Positions 18,747-28,698 of a DNA stretch of 64,000 nucleotides are shown here, in pieces; within the stretch, counting starts at the first letter, position 1, and each line of letters starts with the position of its first letter. A program made the translations under genes and the position numbers. Source of the stretch: Streptomyces sp. L2. Lineage in GTDB: Bacteria; Actinomycetota; Actinomycetes; Streptomycetales; Streptomycetaceae. Where the stretch lies: positions 682,001 to 746,000 of the forward strand of contig NZ_QBDT01000001.1 in assembly GCF_004124325.1 (NCBI RefSeq). The letters run 5' to 3'. Under the pieces are notes generated by a model. That model saw only the letters and a list, made by a program, of their open reading frames with translations, ran no database searches and had not been told where the DNA came from.

Positions 18747-19271
18747 ATGAGCGACGCAGGCGCAGCGGCGGGACGGGCGGCGGGCACCCGGGACCGGGAC
18801 ACCGAGGGGCGGGCGCGCAACGCCCGGCCCCGGGACGGGCTGGGCCGGCCGCTGCCGTACGGGTCCGAGGGTGTGGACCGGCAGCCGGAAGGGGTCGTAC
18901 GGTCCCCGGAGCAGACCGTCCGCGCGGCGCAGGCGCTGCTGGACGCGGGCAGGCCGTTCCACGCGCACGAGGTGTTCGAGGACGCCTGGAAGGCGCGTCC
19001 CGGGGACGAGCGGACGCTGTGGCGGGGCCTGGCCCAGCTCGCGGTGGGCCTCACCCACGCGGCCCGCGGGAACGCCACCGGCGGGGCCCGGCTGCTGCGG
19101 CGGGGGGCGGGCGCGGCGGAGGAGTGGGCGGCCGGGCGGGGCGAGGACCGGCCGTACGGGATGGACCTGTGCGGGCTCGTCCGCTGGGCGCGGGAGCTGG
19201 CCGACCGGGTCGGGGCGCCCGGCGCGGGGCCCGTCGACGCGGCCGCGGAGGCACCCCGGCTGCGGTCCTGA
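18747..19271 (+). CDS. DUF309 domain-containing protein
   Basis: A 174-residue protein whose central part (about 60-130) matches DUF309: AAQALLDAGRPFHAHEVFED, then RTLWRGLAQLAVGLTHAARG and GGARLLRRGA. The helical HAHEVFE...W...GLxQLA pattern is the family core. The biochemical role of DUF309 is not known. The first 55 residues are low-complexity Arg/Gly/Ala. It precedes cobF by about 100 bases on the same strand, but no link to cobalamin synthesis is established. Confidence 0.8.
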   Translation: MSDAGAAAGRAAGTRDRDTEGRARNARPRDGLGRPLPYGSEGVDRQPEGVVRSPEQTVRAAQALLDAGRPFHAHEVFEDAWKARPGDERTLWRGLAQLAVGLTHAARGNATGGARLLRRGAGAAEEWAAGRGEDRPYGMDLCGLVRWARELADRVGAPGAGPVDAAAEAPRLRS

Positions 19272-19374
19272 GCAGGCCCGGAAACGAGACGCCCGCACCC
19301 CGTTCCGGACGGTCGTCGCAGGCCGTGTGGAGGCGGTGCACGCACTGTCAGTGGCATGGGGCAGACTCGGGGAC

Positions 19375-20148
19375 GTGCGAAAGATTCATGTCATCGGTAT
19401 CGGCGCGGGCGACCCCGACCAGCTGACCCTCCAGGCGGTCAAGGCGCTCCGCGGCACGGACGTGTTCTTCCTCCTCGACAAGGGCGAGGTGAAGAGCGAC
19501 CTGACCCGGCTGCGCCGGGACATGCTCGACGCACACCTGCCGGAGGGGTCGTACCGGGTGGTGGCGGCCCGTGACCCGGAGCGCGACCGCGCGGCGGGCG
19601 GCGCGTCGTACTCGCCGGCCGTGGAGGACTGGCGCAGCGCCCGCGCCGGGATCTACGAGCGGATGATCACCGAGGAGCTGCCCGAGGACGGCACGGGCGC
19701 GTTCCTGGTGTGGGGCGACCCCTCGCTGTACGACAGCACGCTCGGGATCCTCCAGGAGGTGCTGGAGCGCGGCTCGGTGGCGTTCGAGTACGACGTGGTG
19801 CCCGGCATCAGCAGCGTCTCCTCGCTGGTCGCCCGGCACCGCACGGGCCTGAACCGGGTCGCCCGGCCGGTGCAGATCACCACCGGGCGGCGGCTGGCCG
19901 AGGGTTTCCCGGAAGGAGTGGACGACGTGGTGGTGATGCTGGACGCGCACCAGGCCTTCCGGGAGTACGCCGGGGACGACATCGACATCTACTGGGGGGC
20001 GTACATAGGCACCCCGGACGAGATCCTGGTCTCCGGCCCGCTCGCGGAGGCCGGCCCGCGCATCGAGCGGCTGCGGGCCGAGGCGCGGGAGCGCAAGGGC
20101 TGGATCATGGACACCTATCTGCTGCGCAGGAACCCCGCCGAGTCCTGA
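19375..20148 (+). CDS. cobF: Precorrin-6A synthase (deacetylating), CobF
   Basis: A 257-residue tetrapyrrole methylase that in the aerobic cobalamin route methylates C-1 of precorrin-5 and releases acetate to give precorrin-6A. The start GTG gives VRKIHVIGIGAGDPDQLTLQ, the SAM-binding GxGxGDPxxLT motif; GAFLVWGDPSLYDSTL near residue 115 and EYDVVPGISSVSSLVAR near 140 are typical. A few codons upstream remain open, but the family starts here. It converges with cobK, which encodes the next enzyme of the pathway, leaving a 36-base gap. Confidence 0.88.
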   Translation: MRKIHVIGIGAGDPDQLTLQAVKALRGTDVFFLLDKGEVKSDLTRLRRDMLDAHLPEGSYRVVAARDPERDRAAGGASYSPAVEDWRSARAGIYERMITEELPEDGTGAFLVWGDPSLYDSTLGILQEVLERGSVAFEYDVVPGISSVSSLVARHRTGLNRVARPVQITTGRRLAEGFPEGVDDVVVMLDAHQAFREYAGDDIDIYWGAYIGTPDEILVSGPLAEAGPRIERLRAEARERKGWIMDTYLLRRNPAES

Positions 20149-20184
20149 GGGTCGAGGAGGCCCGGTGCCGGTCAGAGTGCCGGG

Positions 20185-20946
20185 TCAGGGCGCCGGGTGT
20201 CCCGCGCCACCGAGACCGAGCCGGTCCAGTACGGCCGCCACGTCGGGCAGCGCCGTCAGGCCGGACGGGAGCGGCGGGCGGCGTACGACGACGACGGGGA
20301 GCCCGAGTTCCCGCGCGGCCGTCAGTTTGGCCGCCGTCGCCTCGCCGCCGCTGTCCTTGGTGACCAGCACGTCGACGCGGTGGGCGCGCAGCAGTGCCCG
20401 CTCGTCGGCGAGGGTGAACGGGCCGCGGGCCAGGACGACTTCGGTGTCCGGCGGCAGCGGCGGCCCGGGCGGGTCGACGGAGCGGACGACGAAGTGCAGG
20501 TCCGTCAGGCCGGCGAAGGCGGCGAGGCCGAGGCGCCCGGTGGTGAGGAACACCCGGCGGCCGAGGCGGGGCAGCGCCTCGGCGGCGGCGTCCAGGGACG
20601 GGACCGTGTGCCAGGCGTCGCCCGGTCCGGGCCGCCAGCCGGGGCGGCGCAGGGCGACGGCGGGCACGCCGGTGCCGGCCGCCGCGCGTGCCGCGTTGGC
20701 GGTGATCGCCTCGGCGAAGGGGTGGGTGGCGTCGACGAGGGCGTCCACGGCGTGCTCGCGCAGCCAGGCGGCGAGGCCGGCGGCTCCGCCGAACCCGCCG
20801 ACGCGGACGTCCCCGGGGACGGCGCCCGGCCGTGCCACCCGGCCGGCCAGGGAGGTGGTGACGCGGACTCCCGGGAGCGCGGTGAGGGCGGCGGCGAGCC
20901 GGCGGGCCTCGGTGGTGCCGCCGAGGACGAGGACGTGCGGGGCCAT
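20185..20946 (-). CDS. cobK: Precorrin-6A reductase, CobK
   Basis: A 253-residue reductase that reduces precorrin-6A to precorrin-6B with NADPH. It begins APHVLVLGGTTEARRLAAAL (GGTxEAR nucleotide-binding motif). It also has DALVDATHPFAEAITANAA near residue 82, RVFLTTGRLGLAAFAGL near 140, and VDVLVTKDSGGEATAAKL near 205, all hallmarks of the family. It acts directly after CobF, encoded on the opposite strand. The start ATG at 20,946 fits the family length. Confidence 0.9.
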   Translation of the reverse strand: MAPHVLVLGGTTEARRLAAALTALPGVRVTTSLAGRVARPGAVPGDVRVGGFGGAAGLAAWLREHAVDALVDATHPFAEAITANAARAAAGTGVPAVALRRPGWRPGPGDAWHTVPSLDAAAEALPRLGRRVFLTTGRLGLAAFAGLTDLHFVVRSVDPPGPPLPPDTEVVLARGPFTLADERALLRAHRVDVLVTKDSGGEATAAKLTAARELGLPVVVVRRPPLPSGLTALPDVAAVLDRLGLGGAGHPAP

Positions 20947-20993
20947 GGCAGGCAGCGTACGGGTGGACGGCACGCGGCCCGGCCTGGGGCGGG

Positions 20994-21767
20994 TCAGCGG
21001 ATCAGCAGCTGCACGCCGCCCACCACGGTGGCCGCGATCACCAGTTGTTCGAAGAGCCGCTGGTTGATCCGGTGCACCGCCCACTTGCCGAGCAGTGCGC
21101 CGGGGACGACGAAGACCACGAGGGCAGCGTCGAGCAGCAGCGAGTGACCGTCGATCAGGCCGAGCCCGGCGCTGAAGGGCACCTTGGAGACGTTCACGAT
21201 GAGGAAGAAGAACGCCGAAGTGCCGAGGAAGCCGAGTTTGCGGAAGCCGGCGGAGAGCAGGTACAGCGCCATCACCGGGCCGCCGGCGTTGGCGACCATG
21301 GTGGTGAACCCGCCGAGGACGCCGTAGGAGCGGGCCTTGAGCCGCCCCGCCCGGGAGGTGACGGCCGCGGGCTCGTCCCCGGTCTCGGCGCGGCGCCGCC
21401 GCCGGACGGTGAGGCCGGCCATGAGCAGCAGGATCGCGCCGATGGAGGCGCGGACCACGCCGTCGTCCGCCCACACGAGGAACAGCGTGCCGAACACCAC
21501 GCCGGCCGCCACGGCGGGGAACAGCCGCCACAGGGTGGGCCAGTGGGCGTGCCGCCGGTAGGTGAGCACGGCGAGCACGTCGCCCGCGATCAGGATGGGC
21601 AGCAGGACGCCGGTGGAGGCGCGGGCGGGCAGGATCGCCGCGAAGACCGCGAGGCTGACCGTGTTGGCCCCGCTGACGGCGGTCTTGGAGAAGCCGACCA
21701 GCAGGGCCGCGGCGGCGAGGGCGGCGAACTCCCAGCCGGATATGTGCCAGAGCGTCATCGTGTCCAT
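20994..21767 (-). CDS. TauE/SafE family sulfite/anion exporter
   Basis: A 257-residue membrane protein with about eight hydrophobic helices in two halves. Repeat features are AALLVGFSKTAVSGANTVSL near residue 22 and GVLGGFTTMVANAGGPVMAL near 150, matching the GxxxG-rich halves of TauE/SafE permeases. These export sulfite, sulfoacetate or related organic anions. It lies 47 bases downstream of the cobK start region on the same strand, but as an upstream gene for cobK it may share a transcript with it. Substrate unknown. Confidence 0.85.
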   Translation of the reverse strand: MDTMTLWHISGWEFAALAAAALLVGFSKTAVSGANTVSLAVFAAILPARASTGVLLPILIAGDVLAVLTYRRHAHWPTLWRLFPAVAAGVVFGTLFLVWADDGVVRASIGAILLLMAGLTVRRRRRAETGDEPAAVTSRAGRLKARSYGVLGGFTTMVANAGGPVMALYLLSAGFRKLGFLGTSAFFFLIVNVSKVPFSAGLGLIDGHSLLLDAALVVFVVPGALLGKWAVHRINQRLFEQLVIAATVVGGVQLLIR

Positions 21768-21846
21768 GCGGAGACCGATGCTATGCGCACGTATCCGGTG
21801 GCGTCAGGAGCGTCTCGCCTGGCGGTCCCTGCCGCCCCTGCCGTCC

Positions 21847-23358
21847 CTACCGGTCGCCGTACTGGGTGCGCAGTTCCCGCTTGAGGACCTTCATGCTCGG
21901 GCCGAGCGGCAGCGCGTCCGCGAACTCCACGCGGCGCGGGTACTTGTGCCGGCCCAGGTGGTCCTTGGACCACTCGGTGAGCGCGGCGGCGTCGAGGCGG
22001 CCGTCCGCGGCGGGCACGACGACGGCGCACACCTCCTCGCCGTGCAGTTCGTCGGGCAGGCCGATGACGGCCACCTGCGCGACGCCGGGGTGGCGCATCA
22101 GGACCTCCTCGACCTCGCGCGGGTAGACGTTGTAGCCGCCGCGGATGATGACGTCCTTCTTGCGGTCGACGATCCGCAGGAAGCCCTCGTCGTCCTTGGT
22201 GCCGAGGTCGCCGGTGCGGAACCAGCCGTCGACCAGGGCCTCGGCGGTGGCCTCGGGGCGGCCGAGGTAGCCGGAGAAGACGTTGTGGCCGCGGATGACG
22301 ACCTCGCCGAGTTCACCGGGCGGCAGGAGTTCCACGCGGCCCTCCACCTCGGCGCGGGCGATCTCGACGTCGACGCCCCACAGCGGGTGGCCGATGGTGC
22401 CGGCCCGGGTGCCGAACACGGGCTGGTTGACGGTCGCCGTCGGCGAGGTCTCCGACAGTCCGTAGCCCTCGTAGATCCGCGCGCCGAACGCGGCCTCGAA
22501 CCGCTCCAGTACGGCCACCGGCAGCGAGGCGCCGCCGGAGATGCACACGCGCAGTACGGGCAGGGCGTCCGCGTCGGCCGCCGCAGCGGCGAGGGCGACG
22601 AACATCGTCGGCACGCCCTGGAAGGTGTTCACGCCCTCCTTCACCATGAGGTCGATGGCGCGGGCCGCGTCGAAGCGGGGCAGCAGGACGAGCGTGGCGC
22701 CCGCCCGCCAGGTGGAGTTGAGCGAGACGGTCTGGCCGAAGGCGTGGAACAGGGGCAGGGCGCCGAGCGCGACGTCGTCGGGGCGGATGTCGTTGGCGTC
22801 GAAGGCGTTGACGGTCGCGTTCATCACCAGGTTGAAGTGGCTGAGGACGGCGCCCTTGGGGACGCCGGTCGTGCCGCTGGTGTAGAAGATCACGGCCGGG
22901 TCGTCGGCGGCGCGGGTGACGTAGGAGGGCAGCGGCTCGGCATCCGCGGCGAGAGCGTCGAACTCCTCGCCGAGGACGACGGTGCGCACGCCCAGGGCGT
23001 CCGCGGCGGCCCGCCCGGTCTCGGCCTGCGCCGGGTGGACGAGCAGCAGGGCCGCCCCGCTGTCCTTGAGGACGTGCTCGACCTCGGGCGCGGAGAGCAG
23101 CAGGTGCACGGGGACGACGACCGCGCCGGCCGCCGCGGCGGCGTAGTACGCCACCGGGAACTCGGCGGTGTTGGGCGCCATCAGGGCGACCCTGTCCCCC
23201 GGCCGGACCCCGAGTCCGGCGAGCGCGCCGGCCCGCGCCCGGGCCCGCTCCCACACCTCGGCGAACGTCAGCCGCAGGTCCCCTTCGACCAGGGCGGTCT
23301 TCCCGGGGCGGCGCCGGGCGTTCTCGGCGAGTACGGCGGCGACGGACAGGCTTGCCAT
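21847..23358 (-). CDS. Long-chain fatty-acid-CoA ligase family protein
   Basis: A 503-residue ANL-superfamily enzyme that activates a carboxylic acid with ATP and CoA. Motifs in order: FYTSGTTGVPKGAVLSHFN (A3 phosphate loop) near residue 150, EGYGLSETSPTATVN (A5) near 285, RTGDLGTKDDEGFLRIVDR (A7-A8) near 380, and KKDVIIRGGYNVYPREVEEV with a closing lysine region. Length and motifs suit medium or long-chain fatty or aryl acids. A thiolase gene ends 57 bases upstream on the same strand, suggesting a fatty- or aryl-acid degradation operon. Confidence 0.88.
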   Translation of the reverse strand: MASLSVAAVLAENARRRPGKTALVEGDLRLTFAEVWERARARAGALAGLGVRPGDRVALMAPNTAEFPVAYYAAAAAGAVVVPVHLLLSAPEVEHVLKDSGAALLLVHPAQAETGRAAADALGVRTVVLGEEFDALAADAEPLPSYVTRAADDPAVIFYTSGTTGVPKGAVLSHFNLVMNATVNAFDANDIRPDDVALGALPLFHAFGQTVSLNSTWRAGATLVLLPRFDAARAIDLMVKEGVNTFQGVPTMFVALAAAAADADALPVLRVCISGGASLPVAVLERFEAAFGARIYEGYGLSETSPTATVNQPVFGTRAGTIGHPLWGVDVEIARAEVEGRVELLPPGELGEVVIRGHNVFSGYLGRPEATAEALVDGWFRTGDLGTKDDEGFLRIVDRKKDVIIRGGYNVYPREVEEVLMRHPGVAQVAVIGLPDELHGEEVCAVVVPAADGRLDAAALTEWSKDHLGRHKYPRRVEFADALPLGPSMKVLKRELRTQYGDR

Positions 23359-23415
23359 GTGTGGTGCTCCGTTCCTCGTGTGTCTGGTCCCGCGTGGGGC
23401 GCCGGGAGCAGGGTG

Positions 23416-24603
<1,188 letters not shown>

Positions 24604-24672
24604 GGCTTGGACTCCTGACCGACGACGCTGTGGATCAGCGCGGACCGAATGGTTGTTCCGCAGAGCCTTAAT

Positions 24673-24683
24673 TAGCACTGCTA
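24673..24683. promoter_or_regulatory. Palindrome between thiolase and lipase genes
   Basis: TAGCACTGCTA is a perfect 5+1+5 palindrome in an A/T-rich patch of the 154-base divergent region. Its size and place suit a regulator controlling the thiolase-ligase operon, the lipase, or both. The regulator is not encoded nearby. Confidence 0.4.
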
Positions 24684-24757
24684 GTTTTGGACTATAGACC
24701 GCCGACCGGCTCCCTGGGAAGATCCCACAGAACCTTCGCCGAGCCGCTGGAGCAGAC

Positions 24758-25567
24758 ATGGCCGACACGCGCGAGCACACCCTGACCGGGACCCGCGGCA
24801 CCCTCGCGGTCCGCGAGTGGCCGCACCCGGCCCCCCGCTACCTGGCGCTCGTCGTGCACGGCTACGGCGAGCACGCCGGACGGTACGCCGAGCTCGCGGC
24901 GGTCCTGGGCGGCCACGGGGCGGCCGTGTACGGGCCGGACCACATCGGTCACGGCAGGTCGGACGGCGAGCGGGTGGTGATCGAGGACTTCGAGGACGTG
25001 GTCACCGACGTGCACGCGGTCGCCGGCCTGGCCCGCGCCGCGCACCCCGGCCTGCCGCTGGTCGTCGTCGGGCACTCCATGGGCGGGCTGATCGCGGCCC
25101 GCCACGCCCAGCGGTACGGCGCCGGGCTGAGCGCGCTCGTGCTGTCCGGGCCGGTCATCGGCGACTGGGAACTGCCCGGCCGACTGCTCGCCCTGCCCGA
25201 GATCCCGGACACCCCGATCAGTCCCGCCGCGCTCTCCCGCGACCCCGCCGTGGGCCCCACGTACGCCGCCGATCCGCTGGTCTGGCACGGGCCGATGAAG
25301 CGGCCGACGCTGCGGGCGTTCGTACGGACCCTGGAGAGCGTAGAGAAGGGCGGCGACGTCGGCCCGCTGCCGGTGCTGTGGCTGCACGGCGACGACGACC
25401 GGCTGGTACCGCTGCCGGGAAGCCGGACCGGCGTGGAACGCCTCGCCACGGACCGGCTGACCGAACGCGTCTTCCCCGGGGCCCGGCACGAGATCTTCAA
25501 CGAGACGAACAGGGCGGACGTCTTCGCGGAACTGACGGGCTTCCTGGACGGGGTGCTGCCGCGCTGA
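24758..25567 (+). CDS. Alpha/beta hydrolase, monoacylglycerol-lipase-like
   Basis: A 269-residue cytoplasmic hydrolase. The Ser nucleophile lies in VVGHSMGGLIAARHAQ near residue 110, Asp in LWLHGDDDRLVPLPG near 215, and His in FPGARHEIFNETNR near 245. YLALVVHGYGEHAGRYAELA near residue 28 forms the HG oxyanion region. This pattern belongs to the serine-aminopeptidase/monoglyceride lipase branch. It is transcribed divergently from the thiolase operon, fitting a role in releasing fatty acids. Confidence 0.87.
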   Translation: MADTREHTLTGTRGTLAVREWPHPAPRYLALVVHGYGEHAGRYAELAAVLGGHGAAVYGPDHIGHGRSDGERVVIEDFEDVVTDVHAVAGLARAAHPGLPLVVVGHSMGGLIAARHAQRYGAGLSALVLSGPVIGDWELPGRLLALPEIPDTPISPAALSRDPAVGPTYAADPLVWHGPMKRPTLRAFVRTLESVEKGGDVGPLPVLWLHGDDDRLVPLPGSRTGVERLATDRLTERVFPGARHEIFNETNRADVFAELTGFLDGVLPR

Positions 25568-25894
25568 CGGGGCGCCTGGACGGGCGGTGCCGTAGTCACC
25601 GGCTTCGCGGACGGCACGCTGCCGCGCCTTCCGGCTGTCTGGACGGGCCGCCGCCGCGCCGATCCGCTGCCCGGGCGGGTTCCCGGCGCGCTGACCGGCT
25701 GTCCCCGCGGGGCACCGCCGCGGCCCGCCGCCGCCCGGTCCCGTGGCCCGGCCCCTCCCCCGGCTCTCCTCCGCTGATCAGGGGCGTTTTGCTGCCTTCC
25801 GGCCGGGCACCCGCCCTCCAGGACGTCCTGCGCCGAGGCGCGCGCCACGGCGTCCGGACGACGCAGTACGACGACGGAAGGGATGATCCGCGCC
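25568..25894 (+). other. Non-coding stretch downstream of lipase
   Basis: A 327-base region of very high GC with two degraded copies of the lipase 3' end sequence (GACGGGGCGCCTGGACGG and related) but no convincing gene. It leads into the damaged dps gene. Confidence 0.4.
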
Positions 25895-26422
25895 ATGGCC
25901 GTGGTGAGGAGCACGCTGCCCGAGGAGGCGCTCGGGGTCACCGGAACCGCCCTGCAGGAGACCCTGGTGGACCTGCCGGGACTGTCGCTGATCGGCAAGC
26001 AGGCGCACTGGAACATCGTCGGGCCCCGGTTCCGCTCGATCCACCTCCAGCTGGACGAGGTCGTCGCGACCGCCCGCACCCACTCCGACACGGTCGCCGA
26101 ACGCGCCGCCGCGCTGGGAGTGCCGCCGGACGGCCGGCCGGAGACGATCGCCGCGACCTTCGCGCTGCCCGGCACCAAGGACGGCTGGCTGCGCGACACC
26201 TAGGTCGTGGAACTGCTGGTGTCGGGGCTGGGGACGGCCATCGCGCGGCTGCGCTGGGGGTCCCCCCAGCTCGAACGAAGTTGAGAGCCTGGGGGAGCAT
26301 CGACGCGACCGAGAAGGCCGACCCGGTCACCCAGGACCTGCTGATCACGATCACCGCCGACCTGGAGAAGGAAGCGCTGGATGTTCCAGGCCGAGAACCA
26401 CCGGCCCGAGGACACCGCCTGA
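25895..26422 (+). pseudogene. Dps-family ferritin-like protein, broken
   Basis: The frame from ATG 25,895 encodes a Dps N-terminal half: [20 protein letters not shown], then [21 protein letters not shown] with the ferroxidase-type His and Asp, and [18 protein letters not shown]. It meets a TAG at 26,201 where homologues have Asp. The coding sense continues as VVELLVSGLGTAIARLR, is interrupted by a 44-base palindromic insertion, then resumes as IDATEKADPVTQDLLITITA. It suffers a further one-base shift before WMFQAENHRPEDTA and the final TGA. Three independent lesions make it a pseudogene. Confidence 0.88.
26254..26298. repeat. Palindromic repeat inserted in dps
   Basis: Between the codons for RLR and IDATEK lies an extra segment of about 44 bases. 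TGGGGG pairs with CCCCCA at its left end, and TCCCCCCAG with CTGGGGGA across the whole unit, around a core CTCGAACGAAGTTGAGAG. It looks like a short non-coding dispersed element of the kind frequent in Streptomyces genomes. Confidence 0.75.
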
Positions 26423-26487
26423 GCCGCCGGCCGGACGCGGCACAGGAACCGCGGCACAGCGAACGCGCCGCAGGAAAGGGGAAACCC

Positions 26488-26820
26488 ATGGCCGACTCCC
26501 TCGAACTCGAAGCGCTGTGGGAGGACTTCCACCGCACGGTGAACATGACGTCGCAGGAGCTGGCGGCCTGGCTCCGGGTCCGGGACGCGGGCGAGGAGAC
26601 CGAGCCCCTTCCGGACGAGGCGGGCACCGCCACCGGGCAGCACGTGCTGGCCATCCTGCAGAAGCGGCGCACCGACCTCACCGACGACGACGTACGGGTG
26701 ATGTACCGGGTCGTCGACACGGTCGGCGACCTGGTGGACGTGGCGGACGAGCCAGAGCCCGAGAGCACCCGCCGCCGGCACCGGCTGATGACGCTGGGCC
26801 ACGACCCGCTGAAGCCGTAG
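26488..26820 (+). CDS. DUF3140 domain-containing protein
   Basis: A 110-residue protein starting MADSLELEALWEDFHRTVNM behind GGAAAGGGGAAACCC. The ALWEDFHRTVNMTSQELAAWL and VMYRVVDTVGDLVDVADEP segments match DUF3140, a small actinobacterial family annotated in places as DNA-binding, without firm experimental support. It is intact, though its neighbours on both sides are disrupted by palindromic insertions. The next gene begins six bases after its stop. Confidence 0.8.
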   Translation: MADSLELEALWEDFHRTVNMTSQELAAWLRVRDAGEETEPLPDEAGTATGQHVLAILQKRRTDLTDDDVRVMYRVVDTVGDLVDVADEPEPESTRRRHRLMTLGHDPLKP

Positions 26821-26825
26821 CCGCC

Positions 26826-27543
26826 GTGAACCGCGACGAGCAGAAACGGGTCGTCGACGCGCTGGTGTCGGAGTACGGGCAGACGTACGCCGAGGAGGCG
26901 GGGATCCGGCTGAAGGACACCCCGCAGCCGCTGTACCGGCTGCTGGTGCTGGCCCTGCTGCTCAGCGCCCGCATCCGGGCCTCCGTCGCGCTGGCCGCCG
27001 CCCGGGAACTGCACGAGGACCACCTCGACAGTCCGCGCCGGATGGCCGACGCGGACTGGCAGCGGCGGGTGGACGCGCTCGGCCGGGGCGGCTACCGGCG
27101 CTACGACGAGCGGACGGCCACCCTCCCCCGTAGCCCTTCGGGCACGGGGGTACCCCCAGTCGCTCCGACTCCGCATTCGCTCCGCTGCGCTCGGCGACGG
27201 CGCAGAGCTGCTGACGGACCGGTGGGGCGGCGACCTGCGCCTGCTGCACGAGGAGGCGGACGGCGACACCGGCGAACTCCGGCGCCTGCTCCAGGAAGCG
27301 CCGGGCGTCGGGCCGGCCGGCGCCGACATCTTCCTGCGCGAGGCACAGCGGGTGTGGCCCGAGGTCGGCCCCTACCTCGACGACAAGGCGCTGGCCGGCG
27401 CCGGCCGGCTCGGGCTGCCGAAGGACCCCGGCCGGCTGACCCGGCCGGCCGGGGACACCGAACCCGCCGTGCTGGCCGCCGCGTTGGTGCGGGCCGCCCT
27501 GGACAAGCAGGTCGCCGAGGACTGCCTGCGCCGGGCCGCATGA
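26826..27543 (+). pseudogene. Endonuclease III-like protein, broken by an insertion
   Basis: The 5' part from GTG 26,826 encodes RDEQKRVVDALVSEYGQTYA and YRLLVLALLLSARIRASVAL, the helical start of HhH-GPD DNA-glycosylase-like proteins. Coding continues to RYDERTAT, then runs into a GC-rich palindromic insertion (about 27,121-27,207) that also shifts the frame by one. The 3' part resumes as LGDGAELLTDRWGGDLRLLH, EAPGVGPAGADIFLREAQ and a C-terminal helix ending CLRRAA. Without the insertion the protein would be about 210 residues. The iron-sulfur cysteines of true endonuclease III are absent, so it is a relative of unknown specificity. Confidence 0.78.
27121..27207. repeat. Palindromic repeat inserted in the glycosylase-like gene
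   Basis: About 85 extra bases containing CCCCGT/ACGGGG and GCCC/GGGC stems around a TTC loop, then the perfect 12-base palindrome GGGGGTACCCCC, then CGCTCCGACTCCGCATTCGC. It is similar in style to the unit in dps 0.9 kb away but not identical in sequence. Confidence 0.7.
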
Positions 27544-27608
27544 TCGTGTCAGACTGCTCGCACGCCCCCAGGTGACCATCCGGGGCCGGTCGAGCGGAGG
27601 AGCAGCAC

Positions 27609-28415
27609 GTGACGGGGACCGAGCAGGCCGCCCAGGGCATCGACACCACCCGGCCGCACCCGGCCCGGGTCTACGACTGGTACCTCGGCGGCAAGGACAA
27701 CTACCCCGTCGACGAGCAACTCGCCCGCCGCATCACGGAGATAGACGGCGGTGCGCCGCGTGCCGCCCGCGCCAACCGGGCGTTCATGCGCCGGGCCACC
27801 CGCGCGCTGGCCGAGGAGGCCGGAATCCGGCAGTTCCTGGACATCGGCACCGGCATCCCGACCGAGCCGAACCTGCACCAGATCGCCCAGTCCGTCGCCC
27901 CGGACGCCCGCGTGGTCTACGTCGACAACGACCCCATCGTGCTGGCCCACGCGGGCGCGCTGCTGCGCGGCACCCCCGAGGGCGTGACCGAGTACGTGCA
28001 GGCCGACGCCCGCGACCCTCGCTCCATCCTCGACCAGGCCGGCGCGATCCTGGACCTGGACCGGCCCGTCGCCCTGTCGCTGATCGCCCTGCTGCACTTC
28101 CTCGCCGACGAGGACGGCGCCCACGACGTGGTGCGCACCCTGGTCGACGCCCTGGCGCCGGGCAGCTGCCTGGTGCTGTCGATGATGACGGCCGACTTCG
28201 AACCGGAGAACGTACGGCGGGGCATCACCGCGTACGCGCAGGGCGGGGTGACGCTGGTGGCCCGCTCGCAGGACGAGGTGGGCGCCTTCTTCACCGGCCT
28301 CGACCTGCTGGAGCCGGGGATCGTGTCCGTCGCGGACTGGCGGCCCGAGGAGGCCCCCGAGGGCGACGGACCGATCTCCCTGTACGGCGCGGTCGGCGTC
28401 AAGACGGCCCGGTGA
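27609..28415 (+). CDS. DUF574-family SAM-dependent methyltransferase
   Basis: A 268-residue methyltransferase of the S-adenosylmethionine-binding family abundant in Streptomyces. PARVYDWYLGGKDNYPVDEQ near residue 17 is the family signature, FLDIGTGIPTEPNLHQIAQ near 78 binds SAM, and VVYVDNDPIVLAHAGALL near 100 carries the acidic ribose-binding residue. The substrate is unknown for the whole family. It starts with GTG behind GGAGGAGCA. Its 3' end is separated by only six bases from the 3' fragment of the split HAD gene on the other strand. Confidence 0.87.
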   Translation: MTGTEQAAQGIDTTRPHPARVYDWYLGGKDNYPVDEQLARRITEIDGGAPRAARANRAFMRRATRALAEEAGIRQFLDIGTGIPTEPNLHQIAQSVAPDARVVYVDNDPIVLAHAGALLRGTPEGVTEYVQADARDPRSILDQAGAILDLDRPVALSLIALLHFLADEDGAHDVVRTLVDALAPGSCLVLSMMTADFEPENVRRGITAYAQGGVTLVARSQDEVGAFFTGLDLLEPGIVSVADWRPEEAPEGDGPISLYGAVGVKTAR

Positions 28416-28421
28416 CCGTAG

Positions 28422-28597
28422 CTACAGCGGTATATGCGGTATATCGAGGACCCGGGCGACGGTCCGCAGCACCCCGTTGTCGTTGTTGGACGGCGCGAGG
28501 TGCCGGGCCCGCCGGACCACCTCCGGGTGGGCGTTGGCCATGGCGAACGACCAGTCCGCCGCGTCGAGCATCTCCAGGTCGTTGAGGTAGTCGCCGA
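28422..28597 (-). pseudogene. 3' fragment of HAD-family phosphatase, split by element
   Basis: Read on the reverse strand, this fragment encodes GDYLNDLEMLDAADW, AMANAHPEVVRRARHLAPS and a stop at 28,422-28,424. It is the missing end of the Cof-type HAD phosphatase whose 5' part lies at 37,700-38,412. GDxxND is HAD motif IV and AMANA a conserved Cof feature. The 9.1-kb element separates the two parts, so this piece has no start and is presumably not translated. Confidence 0.9.
28582..28597. other. Left attachment site (attL)
   Basis: TTGAGGTAGTCGCCGA occurs here and again at 37,700. The two copies bound the integrated element and lie at exactly the point where the HAD reading frame is interrupted. 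On the reverse strand the core encodes the GDYL of HAD motif IV. Confidence 0.92.
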
Positions 28598-28610
28598 CTA
28601 TGAGTGCATG

Positions 28611-28623
28611 AGCGCTGCGCTCA
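28611..28623. repeat. Putative integrase arm-type site, left
   Basis: AGCGCTGCGCTCA, 13 bases, lies 14 bases inside attL and recurs in the same orientation at 37,624 near attR. A 7-bp inverted repeat (TTGCAGG/CCTGCAA, 28,633-28,665) follows. Paired direct repeats near both ends are what arm-binding sites of tyrosine integrases look like. Confidence 0.55.
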
Positions 28624-28698
28624 CCAGGATCTTTGCAGGTACCTGGGGAAACGCAGAGCCTGCAATATCTCTGACTACCCAGAGCGGAGGCTCATGTC

